Shown here piece by piece: positions 9,474 through 19,172 of a stretch of DNA of 64,000 bases; within the stretch, counting starts at the first letter, position 1, and every line of letters starts with the position of its first letter. Both the position numbers and the translations under genes were made by a program. The stretch comes from Actinokineospora fastidiosa (GTDB lineage Bacteria; Actinomycetota; Actinomycetes; Mycobacteriales; Pseudonocardiaceae). Where the stretch lies: positions 62,001-126,000 of the forward strand of contig NZ_BMRB01000005.1 of the NCBI RefSeq assembly GCF_014648415.1, read 5' to 3'. The notes beneath the pieces are model-generated. The model searched no databases. It saw only the letters and a list, made by a program, of their open reading frames with translations, and was not told the origin of the DNA.

Positions 9474-10535
9474 TCATGCGGTGGCGAGCAGCTCACGGAC
9501 GCGGGGGATCACCCGGTCGCCGTAGAGCCGGATCGACGCCATCCGGTGCTCGTGCGGCAGCGGTCCGGCGCTGTACTTGAGCTGGAACCGGGACAGGCCC
9601 AGGGTGCGCACGGCCCAGGCGATCTTGCGGGCCACGGTCTCCGGCGAGCCGACGAACAGCGCGCCCGTGGGACCGGCCATGGCGTCGTAGTCGGCGCGGG
9701 TCATCGGGGACCAGCCGCGCTCGGCGCCGATCTTGGCGAAGGACGCCTGGTGGTGCGGGAAGTGCTGGGCCACCGCCAGGTCGTCGGTCTCGGCGATGTG
9801 GCCGGGGCTGTGCATCGCGACCGGCAGCTCGTCGTGCCCGGCCTCGCGCAGCGCCCGGCGGTACAGCGCGGCCAGCGGCGCGAACCGCTCGGGTGAGCCG
9901 CCGATCACGGCCATCACCAGCGGCAGGCCGTACGCCGCCGCGCGGACCACGGACTGCGGCGTGCCGCCGACGCCGACCCACGCGGGCAGCCGCCCGGACT
10001 CGGTGAGCGGGTAGGCCTGCGCGCCGTCCAGCGGCGGGCGCACGGTGCCCGCCCAGCTGACCGGCTTCTCGTCCAGCAGGCGGGTGAACAGGTCCAGTTT
10101 CTCGGCGAAGAGCACCTCGTAGTCGGCCAGCGAGTACCCGAACAGCGGGAACGACTCGGTGAACGAGCCGCGGCCCAGCGTCACCTCGGCGCGGCCCCGG
10201 GAGAGCGCGTCGAGGGTGGCGAACCGCTCGTACACGCGGACGGGGTCGTCGGAGCTGAGCACGGTCACGCCGGTGCCCAGGCGGATGCGCTCGGTCCGCG
10301 CCGCGATCGCGGCCAGCACGACGTCGGGCGAGGACACTGCCATCTCCGGGCGGTGGTGCTCGCCGACGCCGAAGTAGTCGACGCCCACCCGGTCGGCCAG
10401 CACGCCCTCGGCCACGACCTGCCGGATCGCCTCGGCCTGGGCGATCGGCTGCCCGTCCGCGCCGTTCTCGACGTCGCCGAAGGTGTCCAGGCCGAACGTC
10501 GGCGCCTGCGGTGTGCCCAGGATGTCGGTGTCCAT
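9474..10535 (-). CDS. LLM-class flavin-dependent oxidoreductase
   Basis: A luciferase-like monooxygenase of 353 residues (TIM barrel, FMN or F420 dependent). The start at 10535 has GGGAGGAGTGGG just before it. Family landmarks: FGLDTFGD at the N-terminus, DYFGVGEHHRPEM, RIRLGTGVTVLSSDDPVRVYE, GRAEVTLGRGSF and AWVGVGGTPQSVVRAA. The gene lies 49 bases downstream of the alpha/beta hydrolase, probably in one transcript. Substrate unknown. Confidence 0.88.
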   Translation of the reverse strand: MDTDILGTPQAPTFGLDTFGDVENGADGQPIAQAEAIRQVVAEGVLADRVGVDYFGVGEHHRPEMAVSSPDVVLAAIAARTERIRLGTGVTVLSSDDPVRVYERFATLDALSRGRAEVTLGRGSFTESFPLFGYSLADYEVLFAEKLDLFTRLLDEKPVSWAGTVRPPLDGAQAYPLTESGRLPAWVGVGGTPQSVVRAAAYGLPLVMAVIGGSPERFAPLAALYRRALREAGHDELPVAMHSPGHIAETDDLAVAQHFPHHQASFAKIGAERGWSPMTRADYDAMAGPTGALFVGSPETVARKIAWAVRTLGLSRFQLKYSAGPLPHEHRMASIRLYGDRVIPRVRELLATA

Positions 10536-10584
10536 CCCACTCCTCCCGAGTAGTTGCCTCGGCAAACACCCGGGCCGGGGCGGG

Positions 10585-11376
10585 TTATTCCAGGATCGCG
10601 GCGAGGGCGTCGGCCAGCACCCGGGGCTCCGGGCCGTGGTCCTGGCCGGGCAGGACGGTCCTGGTCGCGGTGGGCAGGGCGGCGGCGACGGCGTCGGCGG
10701 CCTCGGGCATGCCGGGGAAGGTGCGGTCGCCGGAGAGGACGGCGACCGGGACGGTGACGCCCGCCCAGCGGGTCGGCCAGTCGGGGTCGAGGGTGATGTC
10801 GTTGAGCGCGGTGAAGTCGTAGCGCAGGGTGGGCGCGACGGACACCATCGCGGGCCAGGCGGGCGACGCCGCGATGCCCTCGACCATCTCGGGCGCCACG
10901 CCGATGACCGCCGTCAGGCCGTGGCGCATGGCGGCGTCGTGGTCGCCCGCGTCGAGGAGGCGGCGCAGCTCGGTGATCTTGTCCGAGTTGTCGGCCCCGG
11001 GGAAGAACGGCGGCTCGTACAGCACCAGGCCGGTCACCCCGATCCCGGCCGCGGCGGCGGGCAGCGCGACGGTGGCGCCCGACGAGCTCGCGTAGAGCGT
11101 CGCGGTCCCGCCGACGGCGGCGATCAGCGCGGCGACGTCGGCCACCTCGCGCTCGACCGACCAGTCCGGGTGGTCGCCGGAGCGGCCCCGGCCGCGCCGG
11201 TCGTAGTCGACGGCGGTGAACCCGCGCTCGGCCAGCAGCTTCGCGGCCGTCGTGGTGCGCGCGTCGATGGCCCGGAACTGGGTGGCGCCGCCGATGAACA
11301 CCACGGCGGGCCCGCTCCCGTAGGCGTCGTAGTCGATCGTGGTGCCGTCCGCCGAGGTCGCTGTGCTCATGGCCAT
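10585..11376 (-). CDS. alpha/beta-fold hydrolase
   Basis: A protein of 263 residues with the hydrolase core: oxyanion strand AVVFIGGATQFR, VDYDRRGRGRSGDHPDW, a nucleophile elbow LYASSSGATVAL (degenerate G-x-S-x-G), an Asp strand AVLSGDRTFPGMP and the catalytic His in LPGQDHGPEP. No signal peptide, so it is cytoplasmic. Two Met codons (residues 1 and 3) are possible starts. It heads a likely two-gene unit with the flavin oxidoreductase. Confidence 0.85.
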   Translation of the reverse strand: MAMSTATSADGTTIDYDAYGSGPAVVFIGGATQFRAIDARTTTAAKLLAERGFTAVDYDRRGRGRSGDHPDWSVEREVADVAALIAAVGGTATLYASSSGATVALPAAAAGIGVTGLVLYEPPFFPGADNSDKITELRRLLDAGDHDAAMRHGLTAVIGVAPEMVEGIAASPAWPAMVSVAPTLRYDFTALNDITLDPDWPTRWAGVTVPVAVLSGDRTFPGMPEAADAVAAALPTATRTVLPGQDHGPEPRVLADALAAILE

Positions 11377-11559
11377 GGCTTAGCACACCAGGGCAAACGC
11401 CGAGGCGCTCTGGGCCGATGTCCCTACTCCCCGCCCGACCGTTCTCGTCAGCACCGAGGGCCTGATGCCGAATTCGTGATCACCCTGTTGGCCCAAACCA
11501 CTTGACGGGGTTCCCGGGCATCGGTGACGGTTTTGACCGGTCGATGACAGGAGTCGCTG

Positions 11560-12411
11560 ATGGCGGTGACGGCGCGTGAGCGGCCCGCGGAGTCGGGCGT
11601 GCGCGAGGTGGGGCTGGTCGGGTACTGCGTCGACACCGGCTCCAACCTGCTGATGGACGCCTTCCTGCGCGCGTTGTCCGCCCGGGTCGAGGCCGCGGGC
11701 GGCCACGTCCTGCTGTTCAACGCCCCCGCCGGGGCCGAGGGCGTCGGGGTCTACACCGACCTGGCCGCGCGCCGGGCGGTCGACGCGTTCGTGCTGGCCG
11801 ACACCGTCGTCGACGATCCCCGGCACGCGGCGCTGGCCCGGTTCGGGGTGCCGCTGGTGTCCTTCGGCCGGGCGCCGGTCGGCGGGTGGGTCGACGTGGA
11901 CGGCGGGGCGGCGACCGCGGAGCTGGTGCGCGGGCTGGTCGCGCTCGGGCACCGGCGCATCGGGTTCCTCGGCTCCTGCACGCCGCGCGCCGCGGGCGTG
12001 GACGAGCGGCTGGCGGGCTGGCGGCGGGCCTGCGCCGACCTCGGGGTCAGCGGCGAGGTCGTCTGGGCCGAGGAGGACACCGTCGCCGCGGGCGAGCGGG
12101 CGGCCCTGCGGCTGCTGGGCTCAAGGCGTCCGCCGACGGCCATCGTCGGCGTGGACGACCAGGTGGCGATCGGCGCGCTGCGCGCCGGGCGCGGGGAGGT
12201 CGCGGTCACCGGCTTCGACGACTCGCCGCTGGCCGCGGTCGCCGAGCTGACCTCCGTGCGCCAGCCGATCGACCGGATCGTCGGCGAACTCGTGCGCCTG
12301 CTGACGACGGGCGGCGAGGAGCACGTGCTGCTGCGCGGCGAGATCGTCGCCAGGGCCAGCGCCCCGCTCGCGGCCCGTCAGGGCCGGTACGGGAAACCGG
12401 GGTACATGTAG
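11560..12411 (+). CDS. LacI/GalR-like sugar-sensing domain protein without HTH
   Basis: A protein of 283 residues corresponding to only the periplasmic-binding-like effector domain of LacI regulators: REVGLVGYCVDTGSN at residue 14, LVALGHRRIGFLGSC, then PTAIVGVDDQVAIGALRAG and VAVTGFDDSPLAAVAELTSVRQP. The approximately 50-residue DNA-binding region that normally precedes this is absent. An in-frame TGA lies 15 bases before the ATG, the start has its own AGGAG site, and the 180 bases upstream encode no helix-turn-helix in any frame. It may act as a sensor or co-regulator or be a degraded regulator. Its 3' end overlaps the convergent PRC gene by 34 bases. Confidence 0.8.
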   Translation: MAVTARERPAESGVREVGLVGYCVDTGSNLLMDAFLRALSARVEAAGGHVLLFNAPAGAEGVGVYTDLAARRAVDAFVLADTVVDDPRHAALARFGVPLVSFGRAPVGGWVDVDGGAATAELVRGLVALGHRRIGFLGSCTPRAAGVDERLAGWRRACADLGVSGEVVWAEEDTVAAGERAALRLLGSRRPPTAIVGVDDQVAIGALRAGRGEVAVTGFDDSPLAAVAELTSVRQPIDRIVGELVRLLTTGGEEHVLLRGEIVARASAPLAARQGRYGKPGYM

Positions 12412-12785
12412 CCCGCGCCCCAGAAGGGCACGTAGCCGTAGTAGCCGTACAGGTCGTCGGCGTAGGTGCGCTCGACGGTGAGGTCCGGGTCGTACACGGG
12501 CGCGCCGACGACGTGCTCGCGGTCCTGGTCGATGCGGATGTCGTCCTGCCCGACGGCGGTCACGGCGTCCACGGGCACGAGCACCTTCTGCTGCCCGATT
12601 CCGAGGAACCCGCCGGAGGCGACCTCCAGGAACCGGACCCGGCGCTCGTCCTCGTCGACGATCAGGCCGTCGACCGAGCCCACCTCCTCGCCCTTGCGGT
12701 CGAACACGGCGCGGCCCCGGACGTCGTCGTCGGGGTTGGCGAGGGTGAGGTCGGTGTCGCCGATGCGCACCAGCGTCGCGGTCAT
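12378..12785 (-). CDS. PRC-barrel domain protein
   Basis: A protein of 135 residues with a PRC-barrel (residues about 25-90: [27 protein letters not shown] split by [20 protein letters not shown]). A Tyr/Gly/Pro-rich tail follows ([16 protein letters not shown]). Such proteins are linked to RNA processing or stress responses in other bacteria. Its ATG overlaps the stop of the ECF42 sigma gene (ATGA), so it is translationally coupled as third gene of the YCII-sigma-PRC operon. Confidence 0.88.
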   Translation of the reverse strand: MTATLVRIGDTDLTLANPDDDVRGRAVFDRKGEEVGSVDGLIVDEDERRVRFLEVASGGFLGIGQQKVLVPVDAVTAVGQDDIRIDQDREHVVGAPVYDPDLTVERTYADDLYGYYGYVPFWGAGYMYPGFPYRP

Positions 12786-14059
12786 GGCACTCCTTCGATT
12801 CGGTCACCGGTCGCGTACCCGGACGCTTCGGGCGCGAAACGGGGTGTCGGATCGGCCACAGCGCCCAGCTCGCGGAGCCGGTCAGCGAGGAAGCGGCGGT
12901 CGGCGGGGTCGACGGCGAGCTCGGCGGCCCGCCGGTAGGCCCGCTCGGCCTCCGCCCGCCTGCCGAGGCGGCGCAGCAGATCGGCGCGGGCGGCGTGGAA
13001 GAGGTGGTAGTCGTCCAGGCCGTCGACGCAATCGATCAGCGCGAGGCCGTCCTCCGGGTCGGCGGCCATGGCCACGGCGATGCCGTGGTTGAGGGCGACG
13101 ACCGGCGTGGGGGCGACGGCGAGCAGGTCGGCGTAGAGGGCGGCGATGGCCTGCCAGTCGGTCTCGGCGGCGGACGGGGCCTGGGCGTGCACGGCCGCGA
13201 TGGTCGCCTGCAGCTGGTACGGCCCCGGGACGCCGTGCCGCAGGGCGCGGTCGAGCAGGCGGACGCCCTCGGCGACGCGGTCGGCGTCCCACGCGGCGCG
13301 GTCCTGGTCGGCCAGCAGGACGGGCCCGTCGCCGCCGCGCCGGGCGGGCGCGCGGGACTCGTGGAGCAGGAGCAGGGCGGTCAGGCCGAGGGCCTCGGGC
13401 TCGTCGGGCATGAGCGCGGCGACCAGCCGGGCCAGCCGGATGGCCTCAGAACGCAGCAGCTCGCCGTCGGGGGCGGTGTAGCCCTGGGTGTAGATCAGGT
13501 AGACGACGGCGAGCACGCCCGCGAGGCGTTCGGGCAGCAGGTGGTCGGCGGGGACCCGCAGGCCGATGCCCGTGTCCCTGATCCGGCGCTTGGCCCGGAC
13601 CAGGCGCTGGGCCATGCCCGCCTCGCCGACGAGGAACATCCGCGCGATCTGGCCCGCGGTCAGCCCGCACACGGCCTGGAGCGTGAGGGCGACCCTGGTC
13701 TGCTCGGCCAGCGCGGGGTGGCAGCAGGTGAAGATCAGGCTCAGCCGCTCGTCGCCGATCCTGAGCAGGCGCTCCTCGGTGAGGTCCGGGACCACCGCGA
13801 CGTCCGGGATCTCCCCCGGCGCCGGGTCGCGGTCCAGCCGGGCGCGCCGCAGCCGGTCGTAGGCGCGGTTGCGCGCCACGGTGAGCAGCCAGGCCACCGG
13901 GTCGTCGGGCGGGCCGTCCGACCAGCGGCGCAGCGCCGTGGCGCAGGCGTCCTGCAGCGCGTCCTCGGCGAGCTCGATGTCGCCGAGGACGCGGACGAGC
14001 GCCGCGAGCATCCGCGCCCGGTGCTCGCGGACGACCCGCTCGACGAGCCGGTCGCTCAC
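12782..14059 (-). CDS. ECF42-type RNA polymerase sigma factor with C-terminal TPR-like extension
   Basis: A protein of 425 residues. Region sigma2 includes [20 protein letters not shown] and [20 protein letters not shown]. Region sigma4 includes [20 protein letters not shown] and [13 protein letters not shown]. It is followed by a long helical extension (residues about 190-425) with [20 protein letters not shown] and TPR-like pairs ending [15 protein letters not shown]. This arrangement, next to a YCII/DGPF gene, is the ECF42 group. The GTG start at 14059 overlaps the stop of the YCII gene (GTGA) and its stop overlaps the PRC gene (ATGA). No anti-sigma gene is present; the extension is known to be needed for activity in the family. 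Confidence 0.92.
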   Translation of the reverse strand: MSDRLVERVVREHRARMLAALVRVLGDIELAEDALQDACATALRRWSDGPPDDPVAWLLTVARNRAYDRLRRARLDRDPAPGEIPDVAVVPDLTEERLLRIGDERLSLIFTCCHPALAEQTRVALTLQAVCGLTAGQIARMFLVGEAGMAQRLVRAKRRIRDTGIGLRVPADHLLPERLAGVLAVVYLIYTQGYTAPDGELLRSEAIRLARLVAALMPDEPEALGLTALLLLHESRAPARRGGDGPVLLADQDRAAWDADRVAEGVRLLDRALRHGVPGPYQLQATIAAVHAQAPSAAETDWQAIAALYADLLAVAPTPVVALNHGIAVAMAADPEDGLALIDCVDGLDDYHLFHAARADLLRRLGRRAEAERAYRRAAELAVDPADRRFLADRLRELGAVADPTPRFAPEASGYATGDRIEGVP

Positions 14060-14403
14060 GAGCCGTCGGGGACGACGGGCCGGACCTCGATGCTGCTCCA
14101 CTCGGCCAGCGGGCACAGCGCGGCCAGCTCCAGCGCCTCGTCGAGGTCGCGGCAGTCGAGGACGTAGTAGCCGCCGATGTGCTCGTGGGACTCGGCGAAC
14201 GGGCCGTCGGTGATCAGCGTCCTGCCGTCGCGGACGCTGACGGTGGTCGCGGCGCTCTCGTCGCGCAGGCGGCCGTGCGTGACCAGCACGTTGCGCCGCT
14301 TGCACTCCTCGGCGAACGCGTTGACCCTGGCCAGCGCGTCGGCGAAGCCGGGGTCGGTGGGGGCGGGCGGGGTGCAGTCGTAGACCAGGAACAGGTACTT
14401 CAC
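14056..14403 (-). CDS. YCII/DGPF domain protein
   Basis: A protein of 115 residues of the YCII-related (DGPF) family, here with the name-giving motif [21 protein letters not shown]. The GTG start at 14403 is preceded by GGAGGAC. It is the first gene of the ECF42 operon; DGPF proteins are the main known targets of ECF42 sigma factors, and a matching promoter lies directly upstream. Molecular function is unknown. Confidence 0.92.
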   Translation of the reverse strand: MKYLFLVYDCTPPAPTDPGFADALARVNAFAEECKRRNVLVTHGRLRDESAATTVSVRDGRTLITDGPFAESHEHIGGYYVLDCRDLDEALELAALCPLAEWSSIEVRPVVPDGS

Positions 14404-14433
14404 GGTGTCCTCCGGGATTGGGGTCGGCCCTAG

Positions 14434-14460
14434 GACGATCGGGCCGCCCCGATCTCGACA
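14434..14460 (-). promoter_or_regulatory. predicted ECF42 promoter of the YCII-sigma-PRC operon
   Basis: On the minus strand TGTCGA (14455-14460) and CGTC (14434-14437) are separated by 17 bases, 30 bases before the GTG of the YCII gene. This is the -35/-10 pair reported for ECF42 sigma factors (TGTCGA and CGA/TC), so the operon is probably autoregulated. Confidence 0.7.
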
Positions 14461-14493
14461 TCCTGGCCCGGAGAACCCGCGCGCACAGCCCGA

Positions 14494-14646
14494 CTACTCC
14501 GGTTCGGTCTCGTCCTCGTCGGGCATCGGTTCCTGGTCGCGGCCCTCGTCGGCCCTGGTCGGGCGGTTGGCCCGCAGCATGCCCTCCATCTGGTGCTTCA
14601 GCTCGTCGTCCTGCCGGGGGCCGTGCTTGTCGCTCTCGCGGTGCAT
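14494..14646 (-). CDS. small acidic/charged protein, 50 residues
   Basis: A short gene with ATG at 14646 and a strong ribosome binding site (GAGAGGAGG, 7 bases before the start). The product is almost entirely charged and hydrophilic: an N-terminal [18 protein letters not shown], a Met-rich middle and an Asp/Glu-rich C-terminus. No hydrophobic core is visible, so it is probably disordered. Codon positions show the normal G/C bias, supporting real coding. Function unknown. Confidence 0.7.
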   Translation of the reverse strand: MHRESDKHGPRQDDELKHQMEGMLRANRPTRADEGRDQEPMPDEDETEPE

Positions 14647-14700
14647 AGGGTGCCTCCTCTCGCCGCGATGGGGTAGCCCGGGCCGGGGCGGCGAAACCCG

Positions 14701-15603
14701 TCAGGGGGCCATCGACGGCGATGAGGCGTCGGCGGCGAGGAGTTCCGGCGCGCCGGAGCCGTCGGCGGGGACCTTCCAGACGTCGGGGCCGGGGAGGGCG
14801 TAGGCGAGGGTGCGGTCGTCCAGCCAGGCCGCCTGGTCGTCGACGCTCCTGGTCTCGGCCAGCGGGGTCTCGCGCAGGGTGGCCAGGTCCAGGACGTGCA
14901 GCCGCCACGGGTCGTCCGCGCCCGGCAGCACGCGCTTCTTGAAGGCGATCCGGGTGCCGTCGGGCGACAGCGACGGGCATTCGGCGTTGGCGCGCAGGGT
15001 GCGCGCCGTCCACGCCGCCATGTCGCCCTCCACGAGGTAGGTCCGGCCGCCGGTGGCGACGGTGGCGTAGAAGCGGTTGTCGTCGGCGGCGAAGGTGACG
15101 CCCCAGAAGTTCACGTCCGGGGCGTGGTGCCGCCTGCCGTCGAGGTAGAGCTGGATCGACTCCATGTTCTTGACGAGGTAGCCGGTCCGGGTGTCGAGGA
15201 TCCCGGTGCGGGTGGAGAAGCCGGACGCGGTGTAGGAGTCGCCGCTGACGAACACCGTCCACGACACCATCCGGCCGGAGGGGGACACGCGGGCGCGGTT
15301 GGGGGTGCCGCCGAACTCCACCTCGTGGCGGGTCGTCAGGTCCCGGCCGAGCACGGTGGCCGTGGTCTTGGGCGGGAAGCCGGGCTTGGCCGCAAGGCAG
15401 ACGGCGGCGTCGCCCGCGGCGTAGAAGCGGTGGCAGGACAGGCTGGTGCCGGAGACCGTGCCGTCCGCGGTGCGCACGTGCAGGCCGGGGGCGATCGCGC
15501 CGGGCGCGGTCTCCGGCGCGGGACGATCGGCGGCGTGCACGGTGTAGCCGACGGCGACGGCCGCCAGGACGACACCCGCGGCCACCACGGCCATGACCTT
15601 CAT
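14701..15603 (-). CDS. membrane-anchored WD40/TolB-like beta-propeller protein
   Basis: A protein of 300 residues with an N-terminal signal-anchor ([20 protein letters not shown]) followed by an extracytoplasmic beta-propeller-like domain with PD40-type repeats ([48 protein letters not shown]). Its ATG overlaps the stop of the MFS gene (ATGA), indicating translational coupling; it may be an accessory or sensor protein for that transporter. No catalytic residues are evident. Confidence 0.82.
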   Translation of the reverse strand: MKVMAVVAAGVVLAAVAVGYTVHAADRPAPETAPGAIAPGLHVRTADGTVSGTSLSCHRFYAAGDAAVCLAAKPGFPPKTTATVLGRDLTTRHEVEFGGTPNRARVSPSGRMVSWTVFVSGDSYTASGFSTRTGILDTRTGYLVKNMESIQLYLDGRRHHAPDVNFWGVTFAADDNRFYATVATGGRTYLVEGDMAAWTARTLRANAECPSLSPDGTRIAFKKRVLPGADDPWRLHVLDLATLRETPLAETRSVDDQAAWLDDRTLAYALPGPDVWKVPADGSGAPELLAADASSPSMAP

Positions 15604-16841
15604 CGCGCGTCCCTGAGGATGACGGCGGCCGCGCCCAGGCCCACGGCGAGCGCGCAGGCGGCCGCCACGAGGGCGGGCGTCATGCCCCACGCCGTCCAGG
15701 CCGCGCCGAAGAGGACGGAGGCCAGGAGCCTGCCGGTGGCCTGGCCGGTCTGCAGGAGGGCCAGGCCGCCCGCCCGCCGCTCCCTCGGCACGAGCGGGCC
15801 GCCGAGCGCCATCAGGACGCCGTCGGTGGCGGCGTAGTAGATCCCGTGCAGCAGCAGGACCAGGACAGGGCCGCCGACGGGGACCAGCACGGCGGCGTAG
15901 GCGCCGAGCAGGGCCAGGTGGCCGAGCAGGAACGGCGTCCTGCGGCCGATCCGGTCGGCGAGACGGCCGAGCGGCACCGCGAGCACCAGGTACACGGCCG
16001 CGCTGCCGAGGGGAAGGAGCGGGAAGTACGCGGTGTCGATGTCGAGGCGGTCCTGCAGGACCAGGTAGAGGAACCCGTCGGTGACGCTGACGAGCCCGAG
16101 GAGCGTCGCCGCGAGCAGCACCCGCCGGAAGCCCGGCGCGCCCACGAGCGCCAGGGTGGACCGCAGCGAGGGACCGCTCCGGGGCGCCGCGGGCGATGTC
16201 GACCCGGTGTCGCGCCCCGCCGCGCCCGGGACGAAGGCGATCAGGATCAGCAGGCCCAGCGCGCCGATGCAGAAGCTCACCACGAACACCGCGTCGTACG
16301 CGCCCGCGGTCAGCCACAGCAGCGCGAAGGCGACCAGCGGGCCGAGCATCGCGCCGGTGGTGTCCATCGCGCGGTGCACGCCGAAAGCGCGGCCGAGGTG
16401 GTGTTCCGCGGAGTGCAGGGTGATCAGCGCGTCCCGGGGAGCGGTGCGGATGCCCTTGCCGACGCGGTCGGCGGCGATCGCGGTGGACAGGGCGGCGGGG
16501 GTGGCGGCGAGCAGGCCGAGGCGGGACAGCGCCGAGAGGGCGTATCCGGTGCCCGCGACCAGCTTGTGCCGTCGCCAGCGGTCGGCTGCGTGGCCGCCCG
16601 CGAGGCGCACCAGGGCCGTGGCGCCGTTGTAGAGGCCGTCCAGCAGGCCGAACTGCAGCGGGCTCAGGCCCAGGCCGATGACGAGGTACAGCGGCAGCAC
16701 CGCGGTGACCATCTCCGAGGAGACGTCGGTGACCAGGCTGACCGATCCGAGGGCGATCACGGCCCCCGCGACCCGGCGGCCGCCCGGGGCGGTCGCCGGG
16801 TCGCCGGTGTCCTGCCGTGCCCTGCTCGCGGCGAGGTACAT
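15600..16841 (-). CDS. MFS transporter
   Basis: A major facilitator of 413 residues with about 12 hydrophobic segments. The conserved inter-TM2/3 loop reads [14 protein letters not shown]4-5 reads [17 protein letters not shown] (a variant seen in actinobacterial MFS exporters with a KGIR-APRDAL motif), and the second-half loop reads [13 protein letters not shown]. The substrate is unknown; exporters are most frequent in this subgroup. The start overlaps the stop of the preceding GH5 fusion gene by one base (TGATG), so it is cotranslated with it, although no functional link is obvious. Confidence 0.88.
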   Translation of the reverse strand: MYLAASRARQDTGDPATAPGGRRVAGAVIALGSVSLVTDVSSEMVTAVLPLYLVIGLGLSPLQFGLLDGLYNGATALVRLAGGHAADRWRRHKLVAGTGYALSALSRLGLLAATPAALSTAIAADRVGKGIRTAPRDALITLHSAEHHLGRAFGVHRAMDTTGAMLGPLVAFALLWLTAGAYDAVFVVSFCIGALGLLILIAFVPGAAGRDTGSTSPAAPRSGPSLRSTLALVGAPGFRRVLLAATLLGLVSVTDGFLYLVLQDRLDIDTAYFPLLPLGSAAVYLVLAVPLGRLADRIGRRTPFLLGHLALLGAYAAVLVPVGGPVLVLLLHGIYYAATDGVLMALGGPLVPRERRAGGLALLQTGQATGRLLASVLFGAAWTAWGMTPALVAAACALAVGLGAAAVILRDAR

Positions 16842-19093
16842 CAGTGGCAGGACTGGGTCGGGCCCGCGTCGCGGACGGCTCCGTCCACGTCGACGAAGGA
16901 CACCCGGAACGTGGTGTCGGTGAAGTCGAGCCGGACGACGCCGAAGCGGTCCCAGATCCGCGTGACGCTGTTGTCCTGCACGGAGTCGCCCGCTCCGTAG
17001 AGGTCCTTGCCGCCGGTGCCGCCGATGACCTCGACGATCCCGTTCGGATCGGCCGAGCCGTCCGGGTTCTGCGGGGCGAACCGCTCGTAGTGGTGGTCAT
17101 GCCCGCTGAGCACCAGTTCCACGTTCGCGTTGCGCAGCAGCTGCCACACCGGTCGGGACACCGGGTCGTTGCCGTGGTCGCCGGAGCTGAACAGCGGGTG
17201 GTGGAAGTAGGCGGCCACGCACTGCCTGGTGTTCGCGGCGAGGTCGGCGCGCAGCCAGTCGAGCTGCTCGCGCTCGTCGAAGCGGTTGGAGTTCAGGGCG
17301 ATGAAGTGCCAGTTGCCGTGGTTGTAGCTGTACCACATCTTGCCCTGCGGGGTCGCGCGCGAGCCGAAGTACTCGCGGTAGGCCCGTTCGTCCTGGTTCT
17401 CCCAGTCGTCGTACGCCTCGTGGTTGCCCGGCACAGGGAATGTCTTCGCCTTGAACCGGCCCCACGACTTGTCGTAGTACGCCCGGAAGTCCTCGATGTG
17501 CGCGTCGTCGTACTGGTTGTCGCCCATGGTGATGTAGAACGCCGGGTTGATGGCCTCCGCCCGCGCGGCGGTCTTGAAGTGCATGCAGGTCGACTGGCTC
17601 GCCGTGCACTGGTCGGCGATGTCGCCAGCGCCGACCACGGTGAACGCCCCGGTGCTGGGCGCGCTGGCCCCGTAGACCTCCAACTCCCACAGCGAGTAGC
17701 CCCACTGCGTGCCGCGAACGGTGCCGTACACGCGCAGGTAGCGGCCCGAGCCGGAGAGGTTGGTCCAGTCGTCGATCCCGCCGTTGCCCGCGGTCTCCGT
17801 CGCCAGCCTGGTCCAGTTCGTCCCGTCGGCGGAGATCTCCACCCGGTAGGCCCGGGCGTAGGCGGTCTCCCAGTTCAGCCGCACGCGGGAGACCGTCGAC
17901 CCGGAGCCGAGGTCGACCCTGATCCACTGTGGATCGATGCCCTCCGCGCTGGCCCACCGGGTCGTGGTGCTGCCGTCGACTGCCTTGTCCGGCGTCAGCG
18001 ACGACATCTCCACCGAGGACGCGGTGACCGGCTTGCCCCGGGAGATCAGCGGGGCGTCACCGGGCGGGTCGCCCGGCGTGCCGCCCTCGCGCACCCGGTC
18101 GCGGACCCACTTGCCCGCCTCCTTGAGCCGCGTTGTCCCGGTGTACGGCCCGCTCGGGCAGGTGCCCTCGGTGAAGACCGCGCCGGAGCGGTGGTCGTCG
18201 GAGTAGTTCCAGTTGGTCCAGCTGATCTGCTTGCGCGCCATCAGGTCCAGGTACCGCTGGGCCATCGCGAAGTCGTTGGGCCCCTCGCCCGCGTAGTCCT
18301 GGGTGCCGAACTCGGTGACGAACATGGGGATGCGGTCGGCCGCGCGCGACAGCGCGTTCAGGTACTCGTCGCGGTGGGACGCCGCGTAGAAGTGGAACGT
18401 GTACATGATGTTCGACGCGTTGACCGGGTTGTTGACCACCTCGGTCTCGGTCGCGCCCTCGGAGACGCCCAGCGACGACCAGGCGCGGGTGCCGACCAGG
18501 ATCGGCGTCTCCGGGTCGACCGCGCGGATCACCGGGATCAGCTGCTCGGCGTAGCTCTTGATCCGCGACCAGCTCACCCCGCTCGGCTCGTTCGCGATCT
18601 CGTAGAGCAGGTTCTTGTTCCCGTTGTGCCGCCGGGCGATCTCGGTGAAGAACGTCTTGGCGCGGCTGAGGTTGTAGTGCGGGTCGCCGGGGCTGAGCAT
18701 GTGCCAGTCCACGATGGCGTACATGCCGCGCGCGGTGACCTCGTCGATGATCGAGCTCACCCGGTTGGTGAACCCGGCGGGGTCGGTCTCGTAGCCTCCT
18801 TCCTGGACGTACATGGAGATGCGCATGACGTCCGCTCCCCAGTCGTGGGCGAGCGCGTCGATGGACGCGTCGTTGACGCAGTCGGCGTACCACTGGATGC
18901 CGTGCGTGCTCATGCCGCGCAGCTGCACCGGCCGGTTCTGCTCGTTGCACAGCTTGACGCCGCACACGCGCAGTTGCCCGTTGGCGGCCACGGGCGTCGC
19001 GGCGGTCTCCGCCGCCTGCGCGCCGGACACCACGGGGATCGAGAGGGCTATCAGGGGGAGGGCAAGCAGGGAGGTCCATCGTCGTCGGGACAC
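16841..19093 (-). CDS. secreted GH5 glycoside hydrolase - F5/8C domain - metallophosphoesterase fusion
   Basis: About 750 residues starting with a Sec signal (TSLLALPLIALSIPVVSGAQA). Domain 1 (about 40-340) is GH5: acid/base Glu in YEIANEPSG and nucleophile Glu in MFVTEFGTQ, with HGIQWYADC and TNWNYSDD around the cleft. A Pro-rich linker leads to an F5/8 type C (discoidin/CBM32-like) domain (about 365-490: DKAVDGSTTTRWASAEG, WIRVDLGSGS). The C-terminal domain is a purple-acid-phosphatase-like metallophosphoesterase with GAGDIADQ, MGDNQYDDA, PGNHEAYDD, FHHPLFSS and GHDHHYER. The GTG at 19093 (GAGGAGAACGCC before it) places the signal at the terminus. The combination of endoglucanase and phosphatase in one chain is unusual. 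A copy of the ROK operator lies just upstream. Confidence 0.9.
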   Translation of the reverse strand: MSRRRWTSLLALPLIALSIPVVSGAQAAETAATPVAANGQLRVCGVKLCNEQNRPVQLRGMSTHGIQWYADCVNDASIDALAHDWGADVMRISMYVQEGGYETDPAGFTNRVSSIIDEVTARGMYAIVDWHMLSPGDPHYNLSRAKTFFTEIARRHNGNKNLLYEIANEPSGVSWSRIKSYAEQLIPVIRAVDPETPILVGTRAWSSLGVSEGATETEVVNNPVNASNIMYTFHFYAASHRDEYLNALSRAADRIPMFVTEFGTQDYAGEGPNDFAMAQRYLDLMARKQISWTNWNYSDDHRSGAVFTEGTCPSGPYTGTTRLKEAGKWVRDRVREGGTPGDPPGDAPLISRGKPVTASSVEMSSLTPDKAVDGSTTTRWASAEGIDPQWIRVDLGSGSTVSRVRLNWETAYARAYRVEISADGTNWTRLATETAGNGGIDDWTNLSGSGRYLRVYGTVRGTQWGYSLWELEVYGASAPSTGAFTVVGAGDIADQCTASQSTCMHFKTAARAEAINPAFYITMGDNQYDDAHIEDFRAYYDKSWGRFKAKTFPVPGNHEAYDDWENQDERAYREYFGSRATPQGKMWYSYNHGNWHFIALNSNRFDEREQLDWLRADLAANTRQCVAAYFHHPLFSSGDHGNDPVSRPVWQLLRNANVELVLSGHDHHYERFAPQNPDGSADPNGIVEVIGGTGGKDLYGAGDSVQDNSVTRIWDRFGVVRLDFTDTTFRVSFVDVDGAVRDAGPTQSCH

Positions 19094-19139
19094 GGCGTTC
19101 TCCTCTAAGGGGTCCGAGCGGCCGTCACGAACGAAATTG

Positions 19140-19156
19140 TTAGGCAACTTTCCTAT
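19140..19156 (-). promoter_or_regulatory. ROK-type operator upstream of the GH5 fusion
   Basis: The plus strand reads TTAGGCAACTTTCCTAT: half sites TTAGGCA and TTCCTAT (an inverted TTAGGNA type) separated by 3 bases, about 47 bases before the GH5 fusion start. The same 7-3-7 architecture and an identical left half occur upstream of the ROK gene at 25699-25715. Confidence 0.6.
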
Positions 19157-19172
19157 ACATTCCGAACCGGTG

